From Patescibacteria group bacterium (GTDB lineage: Bacteria; Patescibacteriota; Microgenomatia; Levybacterales; UBA12049): 5,716 bases of DNA. The translations under genes were made by a program, and so were the position numbers. The stretch's first letter is position 1. Each line of letters opens with the position of its first letter. The stretch covers positions 1 through 5,716 of the forward strand of contig JAHIGH010000087.1 of assembly GCA_018900295.1 (NCBI GenBank), written 5' to 3'. Shown piece by piece: positions 1-5,008 of this stretch. Below the pieces are notes generated by a model, which saw only the letters and a list, made by a program, of their open reading frames with translations, was not told where the DNA came from and ran no database searches.

Positions 1-1
1 A

Positions 2-190
2 AATAAAACAGTTGTGGTAGTTACTCATGGCGGTGCGATTAAGGCTTTGATACCCCTTTTACTGAAAGTTTCTAAAGAAGAAAGCTTCAAGCATGTCCCG
101 GGCAATGCTTCTTTGACAATATTTGACTTTGATGACAAAGGTTTTCATCAGATTACTGTAAATGACGCCTCACACCTTTTTGAGAAATAA
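2..190 (+). CDS. Histidine phosphatase family protein, C-terminal end (partial)
   Basis: The reading frame is open from the left window edge to a TAA stop at 188-190, giving 62 visible residues. The segment VVVVTHGGAIKAL near its beginning matches the second conserved block of the phosphoglycerate-mutase/histidine-phosphatase superfamily, where the His of the HGG motif (visible residue 9) takes part in phosphoryl transfer. The first catalytic motif (RHG) lies outside the window, so neither the start nor the substrate class (sugar phosphate, nucleotide, other) can be judged. The rest (PGNASLTIFDFDD) fits the usual C-terminal strands of the fold. It converges with the ABC ATPase gene, with a single base between the two stops and no visible terminator. 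The family is fairly sure and the specific function is unknown. Confidence 0.8.
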   Translation, partial: NKTVVVVTHGGAIKALIPLLLKVSKEESFKHVPGNASLTIFDFDDKGFHQITVNDASHLFEK

Positions 191-191
191 G

Positions 192-794
192 TTACTGTCC
201 CGCGCACGTTTTTTCAATCAATCCGTCTTTCATCCAAATAACTCTGTCAACAAATTTTTTATCTTCCGGCTCATGAGTGACCATCACGATAGTTTGCCCC
301 AACTCTGTATTTAATTTACGGAATAACTCTAAAATGACTTTGGAGGAAATACTGTCAAGGTTGGCACAAGGCTCATCAGCGAAAAGAATCTCGGGCCTAT
401 TTATTAGCGCGCGGGCCACAGCTACTCTCTGTTGTTCTCCTCCTGAAAGTTCATTTGGATAGTGTTCCAGACGTTCACCGAGCCCTACAACCGCGAGCAT
501 TTCCTCCGCTCGTTTTTTATATCCATCCTGGTTGCCTCCCAACGCGAGAGCCGGAAGAAAAACATTCTCCAAAGCTGTTAGCTCGGATATGAGCGCGTAT
601 TCCTGAAAAACGTAGCCCAATCTTTCCAGGCGGTACATTGTTTTCTTTGAATCTGAAAATCTCAAAACATCAATATCATCAATAAAAATTTGTCCCTCGG
701 TAGGAGTATCTAAAAGTCCAAGCTGGTGCAGAAGAGTCGATTTTCCGGAGCCGCTCCTTCCCATTATCGCAACAAATTCATTTTTTTCAATCAC
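192..794 (-). CDS. ABC transporter ATP-binding protein, LolD/MacB type (main part of a frameshifted gene)
   Basis: This is the nucleotide-binding subunit of the exporter encoded upstream; it would hydrolyse ATP at the cytoplasmic face to drive the FtsX-like permease. Numbering from the GTG at 794, the motifs are Walker A GRSGSGKST (12-20), Q-loop Gln64, signature LSGGEQQR (116-123), Walker B ILFADEP (136-142), D-loop ANLD (144-147) and H-loop His174. ADEPCANLD replaces the more common ADEPTGNLD of the LolD/MacB group, but all catalytic residues are kept. The 200 residues lack about 30 N-terminal residues of the family (first strands and the A-loop aromatic). Those are encoded just upstream in another frame, and no ATG, GTG or TTG lies in this frame between 794 and the permease stop. 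The GTG overlaps the stop of that upstream frame (GTGA) and has AAAGGA nine bases before it, so reinitiation is conceivable. Otherwise the gene is a pseudogene, a sequencing error or a frameshift-expressed gene. Confidence 0.85.
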   Translation of the reverse strand: MIEKNEFVAIMGRSGSGKSTLLHQLGLLDTPTEGQIFIDDIDVLRFSDSKKTMYRLERLGYVFQEYALISELTALENVFLPALALGGNQDGYKKRAEEMLAVVGLGERLEHYPNELSGGEQQRVAVARALINRPEILFADEPCANLDSISSKVILELFRKLNTELGQTIVMVTHEPEDKKFVDRVIWMKDGLIEKTCAGQ

Positions 795-826
795 AAAAGA
801 TATTCCTTTAATCGCTTCTGTAGGAA

Positions 827-916
827 TTTTCCGGGATAAATCTTTTTTAGATTTTCTACTCGAATGACTATATCCTCTATTTTTGATCTTTGATCTTTGA
901 TCTTTGATATTCTCAT
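827..916 (-). pseudogene. Out-of-frame 5' end of the ABC ATPase gene
   Basis: Read from ATG at 916, this frame encodes residues ending in VIRVENLKKIYPGK. That is a typical ABC-ATPase N-terminus with the A-loop Tyr (codon 838-836). The following expected segment IPTEAIKGISF is found one frame over, beginning at 827. A single extra A in the run of four A (830-827) would join them perfectly. Left alone, this frame continues as unrelated sequence and ends at TGA 793-791, a 41-residue product. The ATG follows the permease stop by one base and has GGGGA seven bases upstream. An ATT at 865, with AGAGGA seven bases before it, would give a more family-like N-terminus and could be a rare or mutated start. 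I see the frame break directly; its cause is open. Confidence 0.8.
882..908. repeat. Heptamer tandem repeat, about 3.9 copies of TTTGATC
   Basis: The 27 bases are a perfect period-7 array (882-888, 889-895, 896-902 and a six-base partial copy at 903-908). The array lies just downstream of the candidate ATG at 916 of the ABC ATPase gene, between it and the conserved part of the protein. As seven is not a multiple of three, gain or loss of one unit would change the frame that follows this ATG. That is the arrangement of a slippage-prone switch, but only if the ATG at 916 is really used. Confidence 0.85.
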
Positions 917-917
917 C

Positions 918-2147
918 TCATGCTCCCCATATAGCTTTTAGTATGTTCTCGCGAGCTGCCAGATAAGACGGGATAAATCCTGCTATTAAAGCGGCAATAA
1001 ATAAGCTTACAACACCCGAAATAATTCTACTCATGTCCATAGACAAACTCACGTCTCCGACCGGCATTATCAATGGATTTGCTATAAAATAGGGAACTAA
1101 CAAATATAAAGTCAATATCAACCCTATAATTATTCCTAATACGGCATGAAAAAGAGCCTGAAAAATATATGATATGACAATAACTTTTTCTTTTATACCT
1201 ATCGCCTTAAGTATTCCTATTTGGCGTCTTTTATTTACGACATTCACATATATAAGGATAAAAATAGTTATCGCCGCGACCACAATACCGATTGTGGTAA
1301 TAATTAAAATAATAATATCAAAGCTTGTAGCAACACTCTTCATAGGTCCCATATATTCATTCCACGTTTTCACTTTCAAATCAGGATTTACAGAATTTAT
1401 TTGACTCAAATACTTATCTTCATCTCCGTCTCTATCAGTTTTTACCAATATTTGTGAAGCTTTATCCGAAACCGAGAGTATTGATTCGGCTTCTTTTGTA
1501 GTCACAAAAGCCATTCTATCAGCGTCCATAAATTTGGTTAGAAATATTCCTTTTACCTTATACTCTCTTACTATCCCGTTATTATATGCGACCCTGACTG
1601 TGTCTCCCGCCTTTACGCCTCCTAAATTTTCGATTTCTTCTGCTTCCTCATAACCTCCGGCCAAACCAGCCCCGATCAAAATTTTATCTGTATCTGTTTT
1701 TTCCAAATATTCCCCTTCAGCTATATATTGGGATATCTTTGATATTTTCCTTTCTTTTTCAGGGTCTATTCCTGTTATCGCACCCGACAGGTCTTTTGTT
1801 TTTCCGTTTTTATCTTTATCAAAGTATATTGTTCCGCTGGTAGTGTAATGACGGGCTGTCGTTGCTATCCCGGGAATTGACTCGATCTGCTCCATGATGT
1901 TCCTTGCCTGCGGTATATACAGTCTTTTTGAAGGCACGTCCTGTGGATTAATAACAATATTTGATACAATGTTATTAATTATTTGTTTGTTTATCGCCTC
2001 AAGCACGCCGTCAAGAATTGCTGAAATAAATATAAGGTTGATAAACGCCAAAGAAAGGATAAAGATCATCAATACGCTGACAGCTCTATTGCCTCTGATG
2101 ATTGACTTATATGCTAAAAAAATCGCAATTTTTAAAGCTTGAATCAT
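918..2147 (-). CDS. ABC transporter permease, FtsX/MacB type
   Basis: The 409-residue protein has the four-helix layout of MacB/FtsX-type (type VII) ABC permeases. It has one helix near the N-terminus (about 24-46), a large extracytoplasmic domain of the MacB periplasmic-core kind (about 47-270), then three helices (about 277-303, 323-353 and 374-396). The segment NKRRQIGILKAIGI (305-318) after helix 2 is the conserved cytoplasmic coupling region that contacts the ATPase. The C-terminal PSYLAARENILKAIWGA matches the usual ending of the FtsX domain. It is separate from its ATPase, unlike fused Escherichia coli MacB, and so resembles Bacillus YknZ or LolC/E-type systems. Members of this superfamily mostly work by transmitting motion to the outer domain and adaptor; the substrate cannot be read from sequence. 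The start ATG at 2147 has no clear ribosome-binding site, because an inverted-repeat unit ends nine bases upstream. The stop is TGA. Confidence 0.9.
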   Translation of the reverse strand: MIQALKIAIFLAYKSIIRGNRAVSVLMIFILSLAFINLIFISAILDGVLEAINKQIINNIVSNIVINPQDVPSKRLYIPQARNIMEQIESIPGIATTARHYTTSGTIYFDKDKNGKTKDLSGAITGIDPEKERKISKISQYIAEGEYLEKTDTDKILIGAGLAGGYEEAEEIENLGGVKAGDTVRVAYNNGIVREYKVKGIFLTKFMDADRMAFVTTKEAESILSVSDKASQILVKTDRDGDEDKYLSQINSVNPDLKVKTWNEYMGPMKSVATSFDIIILIITTIGIVVAAITIFILIYVNVVNKRRQIGILKAIGIKEKVIVISYIFQALFHAVLGIIIGLILTLYLLVPYFIANPLIMPVGDVSLSMDMSRIISGVVSLFIAALIAGFIPSYLAARENILKAIWGA

Positions 2148-2155
2148 ATATTATT

Positions 2156-2235
2156 ACGACTTACGCAGTTGTCATCCGCCAGCTGGCGGATCCAGTACAT
2201 ATAAATAATATTTTCCGCACAAATGCGTAAGCAGT
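2156..2235. repeat. 80-bp inverted-repeat unit between adaptor and permease genes
   Basis: The ends 2156-2171 and 2220-2235 are inverted copies matching at 13 of 16 positions, sharing a perfect core CTTACGCA/TGCGTAAG (2160-2167 and 2224-2231). An 18-bp perfect palindrome lies within (2174-2191). The unit fills almost the whole 89-bp gap between the two genes. Its right end is one base from the adaptor stop codon and its left end nine bases from the permease start. The terminal-repeat layout resembles a miniature inverted-repeat element or a REP-like unit. No flanking target duplication is evident. An mRNA-processing or stability hairpin is the main alternative. Confidence 0.6.
2174..2191. repeat. 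18-bp perfect palindrome, core CCGCCAGCTGGCGG
   Basis: The sequence is identical to its reverse complement over 18 bases and is much richer in GC than its surroundings. As RNA it could form a seven-pair stem with an AGCT loop. Neither side has a U-run, so it does not look like an intrinsic terminator. It is similar in style to the palindrome at 5537-5556 (GCC...GGC arms, GC-rich). From memory I associate such palindromes with dispersed repeats in Patescibacteria genomes; that is not verifiable here. Confidence 0.85.
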
Positions 2236-2236
2236 A

Positions 2237-3259
2237 CTATTTCTTTTTTAAAGAAAGGATAATTTTTTCGCCAACTCTCAATCCGGAAAGAATTTCAATC
2301 ATGCCGCCATTCCCCTTTAGCCCTGTTGATATTTCTCTCTGCGTGACTTTTCCTTTTTCCAAAACCTCAACGTATTTATTACCATTTTTTTCCTGTATAG
2401 TAAATTTTGGAATAGCAATTACGTTTTCCCGTGAATTTGTAGTTATCTGTGCTTCACCACTCATATCCAGCTTCAATTTATCTTTCTCCTCAAGCTGAAT
2501 CTTCACATAGTAAGCCTTGTTGCCATTGCTGACCGTCGCCGCGTAATCAACCTGCACAACTTTTCCCCTAAATTTTTTCTTCTCAAAAGCATCTAGATCT
2601 ATAATTACCTTTTGTCCTGAAGCGACATTGGCAATATCCGATTCGCCGACTTTGGCTATAAAAAAGATATTATCAGGATTTACTATAGTAACGATGGGAG
2701 TCGTGCCGGCCACAACGCTTGTTCCCGCTTGCGTATGGACTTTGGTTACTACTCCGTCGATAGGGGAATAAAGATCGGCGTTTTTAGCCGCAAAATCTGC
2801 CAATTCCACGTCCAAAACTGCCTTTTCCAGATCAAATTGATTTTTCTCAAGCACCCTTTTAACAGTGTCCGTCACAAGTTGATTTTTATATGTGACCTCT
2901 TTATCCTGTTCAAAATCCCAGCGTTCTTTAGAATAATCCCGCAGGGACTGATCCATAGTTTTAAGTAGCTCCTTCTTATCCAGCGAAGCAATATATCCCC
3001 ATTTTTTTATTATGTCGTTTTTCCTTACAGCCAAATTAGTCATTTTTCCGCTTACGGGAAACTTGAGCTCAACCTCGTCATCCGATTTTATCTCTCCGCT
3101 TGCGAAAACAATCCGGGTAACGTTTGTTTTTTTAACCTCCTCTATATCGTAAACTTGAGTTTTGAAAAAAGAAGAATATATTTGTGCGCCAATAAAAAAA
3201 ACGGCAAAAATTGCCAATGATATAAAAATATTTCTTTTGATTAATATTTTTTTAAACAT
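2237..3259 (-). CDS. Membrane-fusion (HlyD/MacA/YknX-type) adaptor subunit of ABC exporter
   Basis: This 340-residue protein should be anchored by an N-terminal helix (about 10-29) with its body outside the membrane, bridging the permease and its substrate. The domain order is that of RND/MacA-type adaptors. The first half of a lipoyl-like barrel (about 59-96) is followed by a coiled-coil hairpin (about 98-160), rich in Lys, Glu, Asp and Leu. The second lipoyl half contains LYSPIDGVV (163-171), then comes a beta-barrel (about 197-272) and a membrane-proximal domain (about 277-338) ending VGEKIILSLKKK. The length is normal for the family. It is the first gene of the exporter operon, 89 bp ahead of the permease. 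No lipobox Cys is present. The ATG at 3259 is the natural start because the basic tip MFKKILIKRN precedes the helix; no good ribosome-binding site is visible. An envelope without an outer membrane (if this is CPR) would make YknX the better model than MacA. Confidence 0.9.
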   Translation of the reverse strand: MFKKILIKRNIFISLAIFAVFFIGAQIYSSFFKTQVYDIEEVKKTNVTRIVFASGEIKSDDEVELKFPVSGKMTNLAVRKNDIIKKWGYIASLDKKELLKTMDQSLRDYSKERWDFEQDKEVTYKNQLVTDTVKRVLEKNQFDLEKAVLDVELADFAAKNADLYSPIDGVVTKVHTQAGTSVVAGTTPIVTIVNPDNIFFIAKVGESDIANVASGQKVIIDLDAFEKKKFRGKVVQVDYAATVSNGNKAYYVKIQLEEKDKLKLDMSGEAQITTNSRENVIAIPKFTIQEKNGNKYVEVLEKGKVTQREISTGLKGNGGMIEILSGLRVGEKIILSLKKK

Positions 3260-3276
3260 AAATTTTTATCTAATAA

Positions 3277-3305
3277 ATTTAATTTTACCACTACAATACT
3301 TTCAA
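3277..3305 (-). promoter_or_regulatory. Possible promoter of the exporter operon
   Basis: On the minus strand TTGAAA (3305-3300) is followed after 17 bases by TTAAAT (3282-3277), about 18 bases ahead of the adaptor ATG. The -35 matches the consensus at five of six positions and the -10 at four of six. In such AT-rich DNA this is a weak call. Confidence 0.25.
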
Positions 3306-3446
3306 AGCCATATGCTTAATATCTATACAATTACGCTTTGAATTTATAAATAATTAGTATATGCCTCCGTAGCTTTCAAAATAAGGATTAGTTTGTTATT
3401 AAAATATAAATAGCTTAGAATTCAAAGCTACGCCGGGTACTATAAT

Positions 3447-3475
3447 TTTGCATTTTGAAATTAGAGGGGTATAAT
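3447..3475 (+). promoter_or_regulatory. Probable promoter of the LCP gene (TTTGCA - 17 - TATAAT)
   Basis: A perfect TATAAT at 3470-3475 lies 10 bases before the LCP start and has TTTGCA 17 bases upstream (3447-3452). Transcription from it would begin at about 3482, leaving almost no leader, which fits the lack of a ribosome-binding site before ATG 3486. A second TATAAT at 3441-3446 would give a leader of roughly 33 bases but lacks a convincing -35. Confidence 0.45.
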
Positions 3476-3483
3476 AAACCCCT
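3465..3483 (+). promoter_or_regulatory. Inverted repeat AGGGGT/ACCCCT framing the -10 box
   Basis: AGGGGT at 3465-3470 and ACCCCT at 3478-3483 are perfect inverted copies separated by seven bases. The TATAAT at 3470-3475 lies inside and the start codon is two bases beyond. As DNA it could be an operator over the promoter. As RNA made from the upstream TATAAT it would form a six-pair hairpin against the start codon. The symmetry is seen; the function is inference. Confidence 0.45.
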
Positions 3484-3485
3484 GT

Positions 3486-4592
3486 ATGAAAAAAATCATT
3501 GCCGTAGTGCTCTTTTTGCTTCTTACAATAGTAGTCGTTTTCTACTTTTGCCTGCAGTCAATTACGCAAAAAATCTTTATACCTCCTGCCAAAACTGTGA
3601 CAGCCTCCAAGAATACAATTCAACAGTCTCTGGATGATAAAACTCCGATCAACATCTTGCTTCTTGGCTATGGCGGCGGTGATCATGACGGTGCGTATCT
3701 GACTGATTCTATAATAACAGTTCATATTGACCCCGGGACGCAAAAGATATTTTTGATATCAATTCCGCGGGATATTTGGATAAAGATTCCGACAAATGGA
3801 GAAGAAGGAAGCTATTCAAAAATTAACGCTGCATACCAAATCGGCCTGGACGATATAAATTACCCTGACAAACAAGAAAAGTTCTCAGGTCCTGGCGGGG
3901 GGGCAAAGTTGGCAGAATATGCAGTTTCTCAAGTAACCGGACTCTCCACAAACTTCTTCGTCGGTATAGATTTTTCAGGATTTACCAAAACGATTGATAC
4001 GCTTGAAGGTGTTGATATTGCAGTTAATAAAGCATTTGATGACTATGAATATCCGATTCAAGGAAAAGAAACCGATGCCTGCGGTCTCGCTGAAACGGAA
4101 ATAGCCTCGCTCTCTGCCCAGCTTGCCAGTCCAAGCGCTGAGTTGTCACAACTTGATGCATTTCCCTGCCGCTATGAGCATCTGCATTTTAATGCGGGGC
4201 AGCAGCATATGGATGGAACAACCGCGCTCAAATATGTTCGATCCCGCCACTCGCTGCAAGACGGCACTGACTTTGGACGTGCGCAGAGGCAGCGGAATTT
4301 ATTGGTTGCCGTAAAACAAAAAATCTTCTCTGTCGGATTTATTCCTCAAGCCCTGCCTTTTATGAATTCTTTAGGAGATAACCTGCGGACTGATTTGAGC
4401 CTTGATGACGTGCGAATATTGCTTCAAAACGCTTCTCTTTTGGAAAAATACAAAATAATCTCCCTTGCGCTTACGGACGAAAACTTATTACAAGATGCGG
4501 TTTCCACTGATGGACAAAGTATTCTTGAATCGAAAGACGGGGAGGGTAATTGGACGAGCATTCATGACTGGTTAGTTAATGAATTTAATTGA
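3486..4592 (+). CDS. LytR-CpsA-Psr (LCP) family cell-wall glycopolymer ligase
   Basis: LCP enzymes transfer polyprenyl-phosphate-linked glycopolymers to peptidoglycan on the outer face of the membrane. This 368-residue protein has a short cytoplasmic tip, one helix (about 4-24) and an external LCP domain from NILLLGYGGGD (56-66). Conserved sites visible are TDSI with Asp74, ISIPRDIWIKIP with Arg95 and Asp96, KINAAY (112-117), GVDIAVNKAF (175-184), ALKYVRSRH with Arg252 and Arg254, and DFGRAQRQRNLL with Arg265, Arg268 and Arg270. These are the pyrophosphate- and Mg-binding residues of the family. Between GVDIAVNKAF and the ALKYVRSR block lies a long Ala/Ser/Leu-rich insertion (about 193-230) flanked by Cys199 and Cys228, which might form a disulfide. 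The region after about 300 has no second recognised domain. The ATG at 3486 is chosen because it begins the basic tip before the helix; there is no nearby ribosome-binding site. The stop is TGA. Confidence 0.93.
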   Translation: MKKIIAVVLFLLLTIVVVFYFCLQSITQKIFIPPAKTVTASKNTIQQSLDDKTPINILLLGYGGGDHDGAYLTDSIITVHIDPGTQKIFLISIPRDIWIKIPTNGEEGSYSKINAAYQIGLDDINYPDKQEKFSGPGGGAKLAEYAVSQVTGLSTNFFVGIDFSGFTKTIDTLEGVDIAVNKAFDDYEYPIQGKETDACGLAETEIASLSAQLASPSAELSQLDAFPCRYEHLHFNAGQQHMDGTTALKYVRSRHSLQDGTDFGRAQRQRNLLVAVKQKIFSVGFIPQALPFMNSLGDNLRTDLSLDDVRILLQNASLLEKYKIISLALTDENLLQDAVSTDGQSILESKDGEGNWTSIHDWLVNEFN

Positions 4593-4602
4593 GGACAAAA
4601 AA

Positions 4603-4923
4603 TTAAGCGTTTTTTTCGGCGAGGTCGCCGATAACCGGAAGTTTGAACTTCTTTCCTTGATATGCTTGTACGATCATATAGATAAAAAGAATGAGTGAAA
4701 CAAGACCAACAAGACTCGTTAAGCTGTAAAGCCCAACCGTGCTAAGGACTGCATTCAAAACCATAAAACCAACGGAAGTTATACTAGATTGCAACGCGTG
4801 AAACCGGACATATTTATCTTTTGAGGTAAGGAAAAAATAAATACCCGTAATAAAACCAACTAAATACGAAAGAGCCGCTGCTGTATTTGGATTAAGGCCA
4901 TTTTTTGTAGTTGTCTCTGCCAT
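4603..4923 (-). CDS. DUF4870/Tic20-like small membrane protein
   Basis: The 106-residue protein has three predicted helices (about 14-32, 46-62 and 65-88). Two family signatures are visible: TSKDKYVRFHALQS (33-46), the charged loop with the conserved RFHA, and YQGKKFKLPVIGDLAEK (88-104) at the C-terminus. These mark the DUF4870 family, related in fold to the chloroplast import component Tic20; its bacterial function is not established. The reading frame stays open upstream to 5178, but that extension is hydrophilic, unlike the family, and runs antisense through the neighbouring gene. The ATG at 4923, directly before AETTTKNGLNPNTAAALSYL, is therefore the start. No ribosome-binding site precedes it. 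It converges with the LCP gene with 10 bp between stops and diverges from the 88-residue membrane protein gene across 85 bp. Confidence 0.88.
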   Translation of the reverse strand: MAETTTKNGLNPNTAAALSYLVGFITGIYFFLTSKDKYVRFHALQSSITSVGFMVLNAVLSTVGLYSLTSLVGLVSLILFIYMIVQAYQGKKFKLPVIGDLAEKNA

Positions 4924-4934
4924 ACCACTAATAA

Positions 4935-4961
4935 GGTATAATATAACATCACTCTTGTCAA
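4935..4961 (-). promoter_or_regulatory. Possible promoter of the DUF4870 gene
   Basis: A perfect TTGACA occurs on the minus strand at 4961-4956. After 15 bases it is followed by TATACC (4940-4935), a short spacer and a four-of-six -10. Transcription would begin within a few bases of ATG 4923, again almost leaderless. Confidence 0.3.
4937..4942 (+). promoter_or_regulatory. Possible -10 box (TATAAT) of the small membrane protein gene
   Basis: A perfect TATAAT on the plus strand lies 66 bases before the start codon at 5009. The best upstream -35-like hexamer (TTGTCT, 4911-4916) is 20 bases away, too far to convince. The box overlaps the candidate leftward promoter, so the two genes may compete for polymerase. 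Confidence 0.3.
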
Positions 4962-4994
4962 TAGGTGATTCAAGAGTTATTATTAATCTTAGAG

Positions 4995-5000
4995 AAGGGG
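4995..5000 (+). promoter_or_regulatory. Ribosome-binding site AAGGGG deciding the start at 5009
   Basis: AAGGGG followed by TGA lies eight bases before ATG 5009 and is close to the AAGGAGGTGA consensus. It favours this ATG over the in-frame ATG at 4955, which would add 18 hydrophilic residues and has no such site. Confidence 0.75.
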
Positions 5001-5008
5001 TGATATAT

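Larger units (their letters stand above)
3260..3485. promoter_or_regulatory. Divergent intergenic region, repeat-rich, holding both promoters
   Basis: These 226 bp separate the exporter operon (leftward) from the LCP gene (rightward), and I find no convincing gene in them. They contain the octamer TTCAAAGC at 3301-3308 and 3421-3428 and its reverse complement at 3335-3342. A 10-bp inverted pair joins 3335-3344 to 3419-3428. A 9-bp pair, CGTAGCTTT (3368-3376) and AAAGCTACG (3424-3432), could form a long-loop hairpin. The repeats may be operator sites for shared control or remnants of a dispersed repeat; sequence alone does not decide. Confidence 0.6.

Noticed and set aside
882..908. CRISPR or direct-repeat array
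   Set aside because: Units are seven bases with no spacers; it is a simple tandem repeat.
192..2147. Permease-ATPase fusion if TGA were read as Gly (code 25)
   Set aside because: The permease and the main ATPase frame are in the same frame with only the TGA at 918-920 between them, so a fusion is formally possible. However, the true ATPase N-terminus (VIRVENLKKIYPGK) lies in another frame, and the linker in the fusion frame is unrelated to any ABC sequence. The LCP gene also ends normally at TGA.
2223..2968. Plus-strand reading frames opposite the adaptor gene (2223-2498, 2729-2968)
   Set aside because: They are antisense to a well-supported gene, have no recognisable domains or ribosome-binding sites, and are expected by chance.
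4597..4616. Bidirectional terminator between the LCP and DUF4870 genes
   Set aside because: Six A and seven T runs can pair only as A:U, with no GC stem, and most of the element lies within the DUF4870 coding end. Too weak to annotate.
4617..4630. GC hairpin CGGCGAGGTCGCCG
   Set aside because: It encodes the conserved GDLAE ending of DUF4870 and is not followed by a U-run in either direction, so it is better explained by coding sequence.
4955..5008. Upstream ATG 4955 as the start of the 88-residue protein
   Set aside because: It has no ribosome-binding site and adds non-conserved hydrophilic residues, while ATG 5009 has a strong site at ideal spacing.
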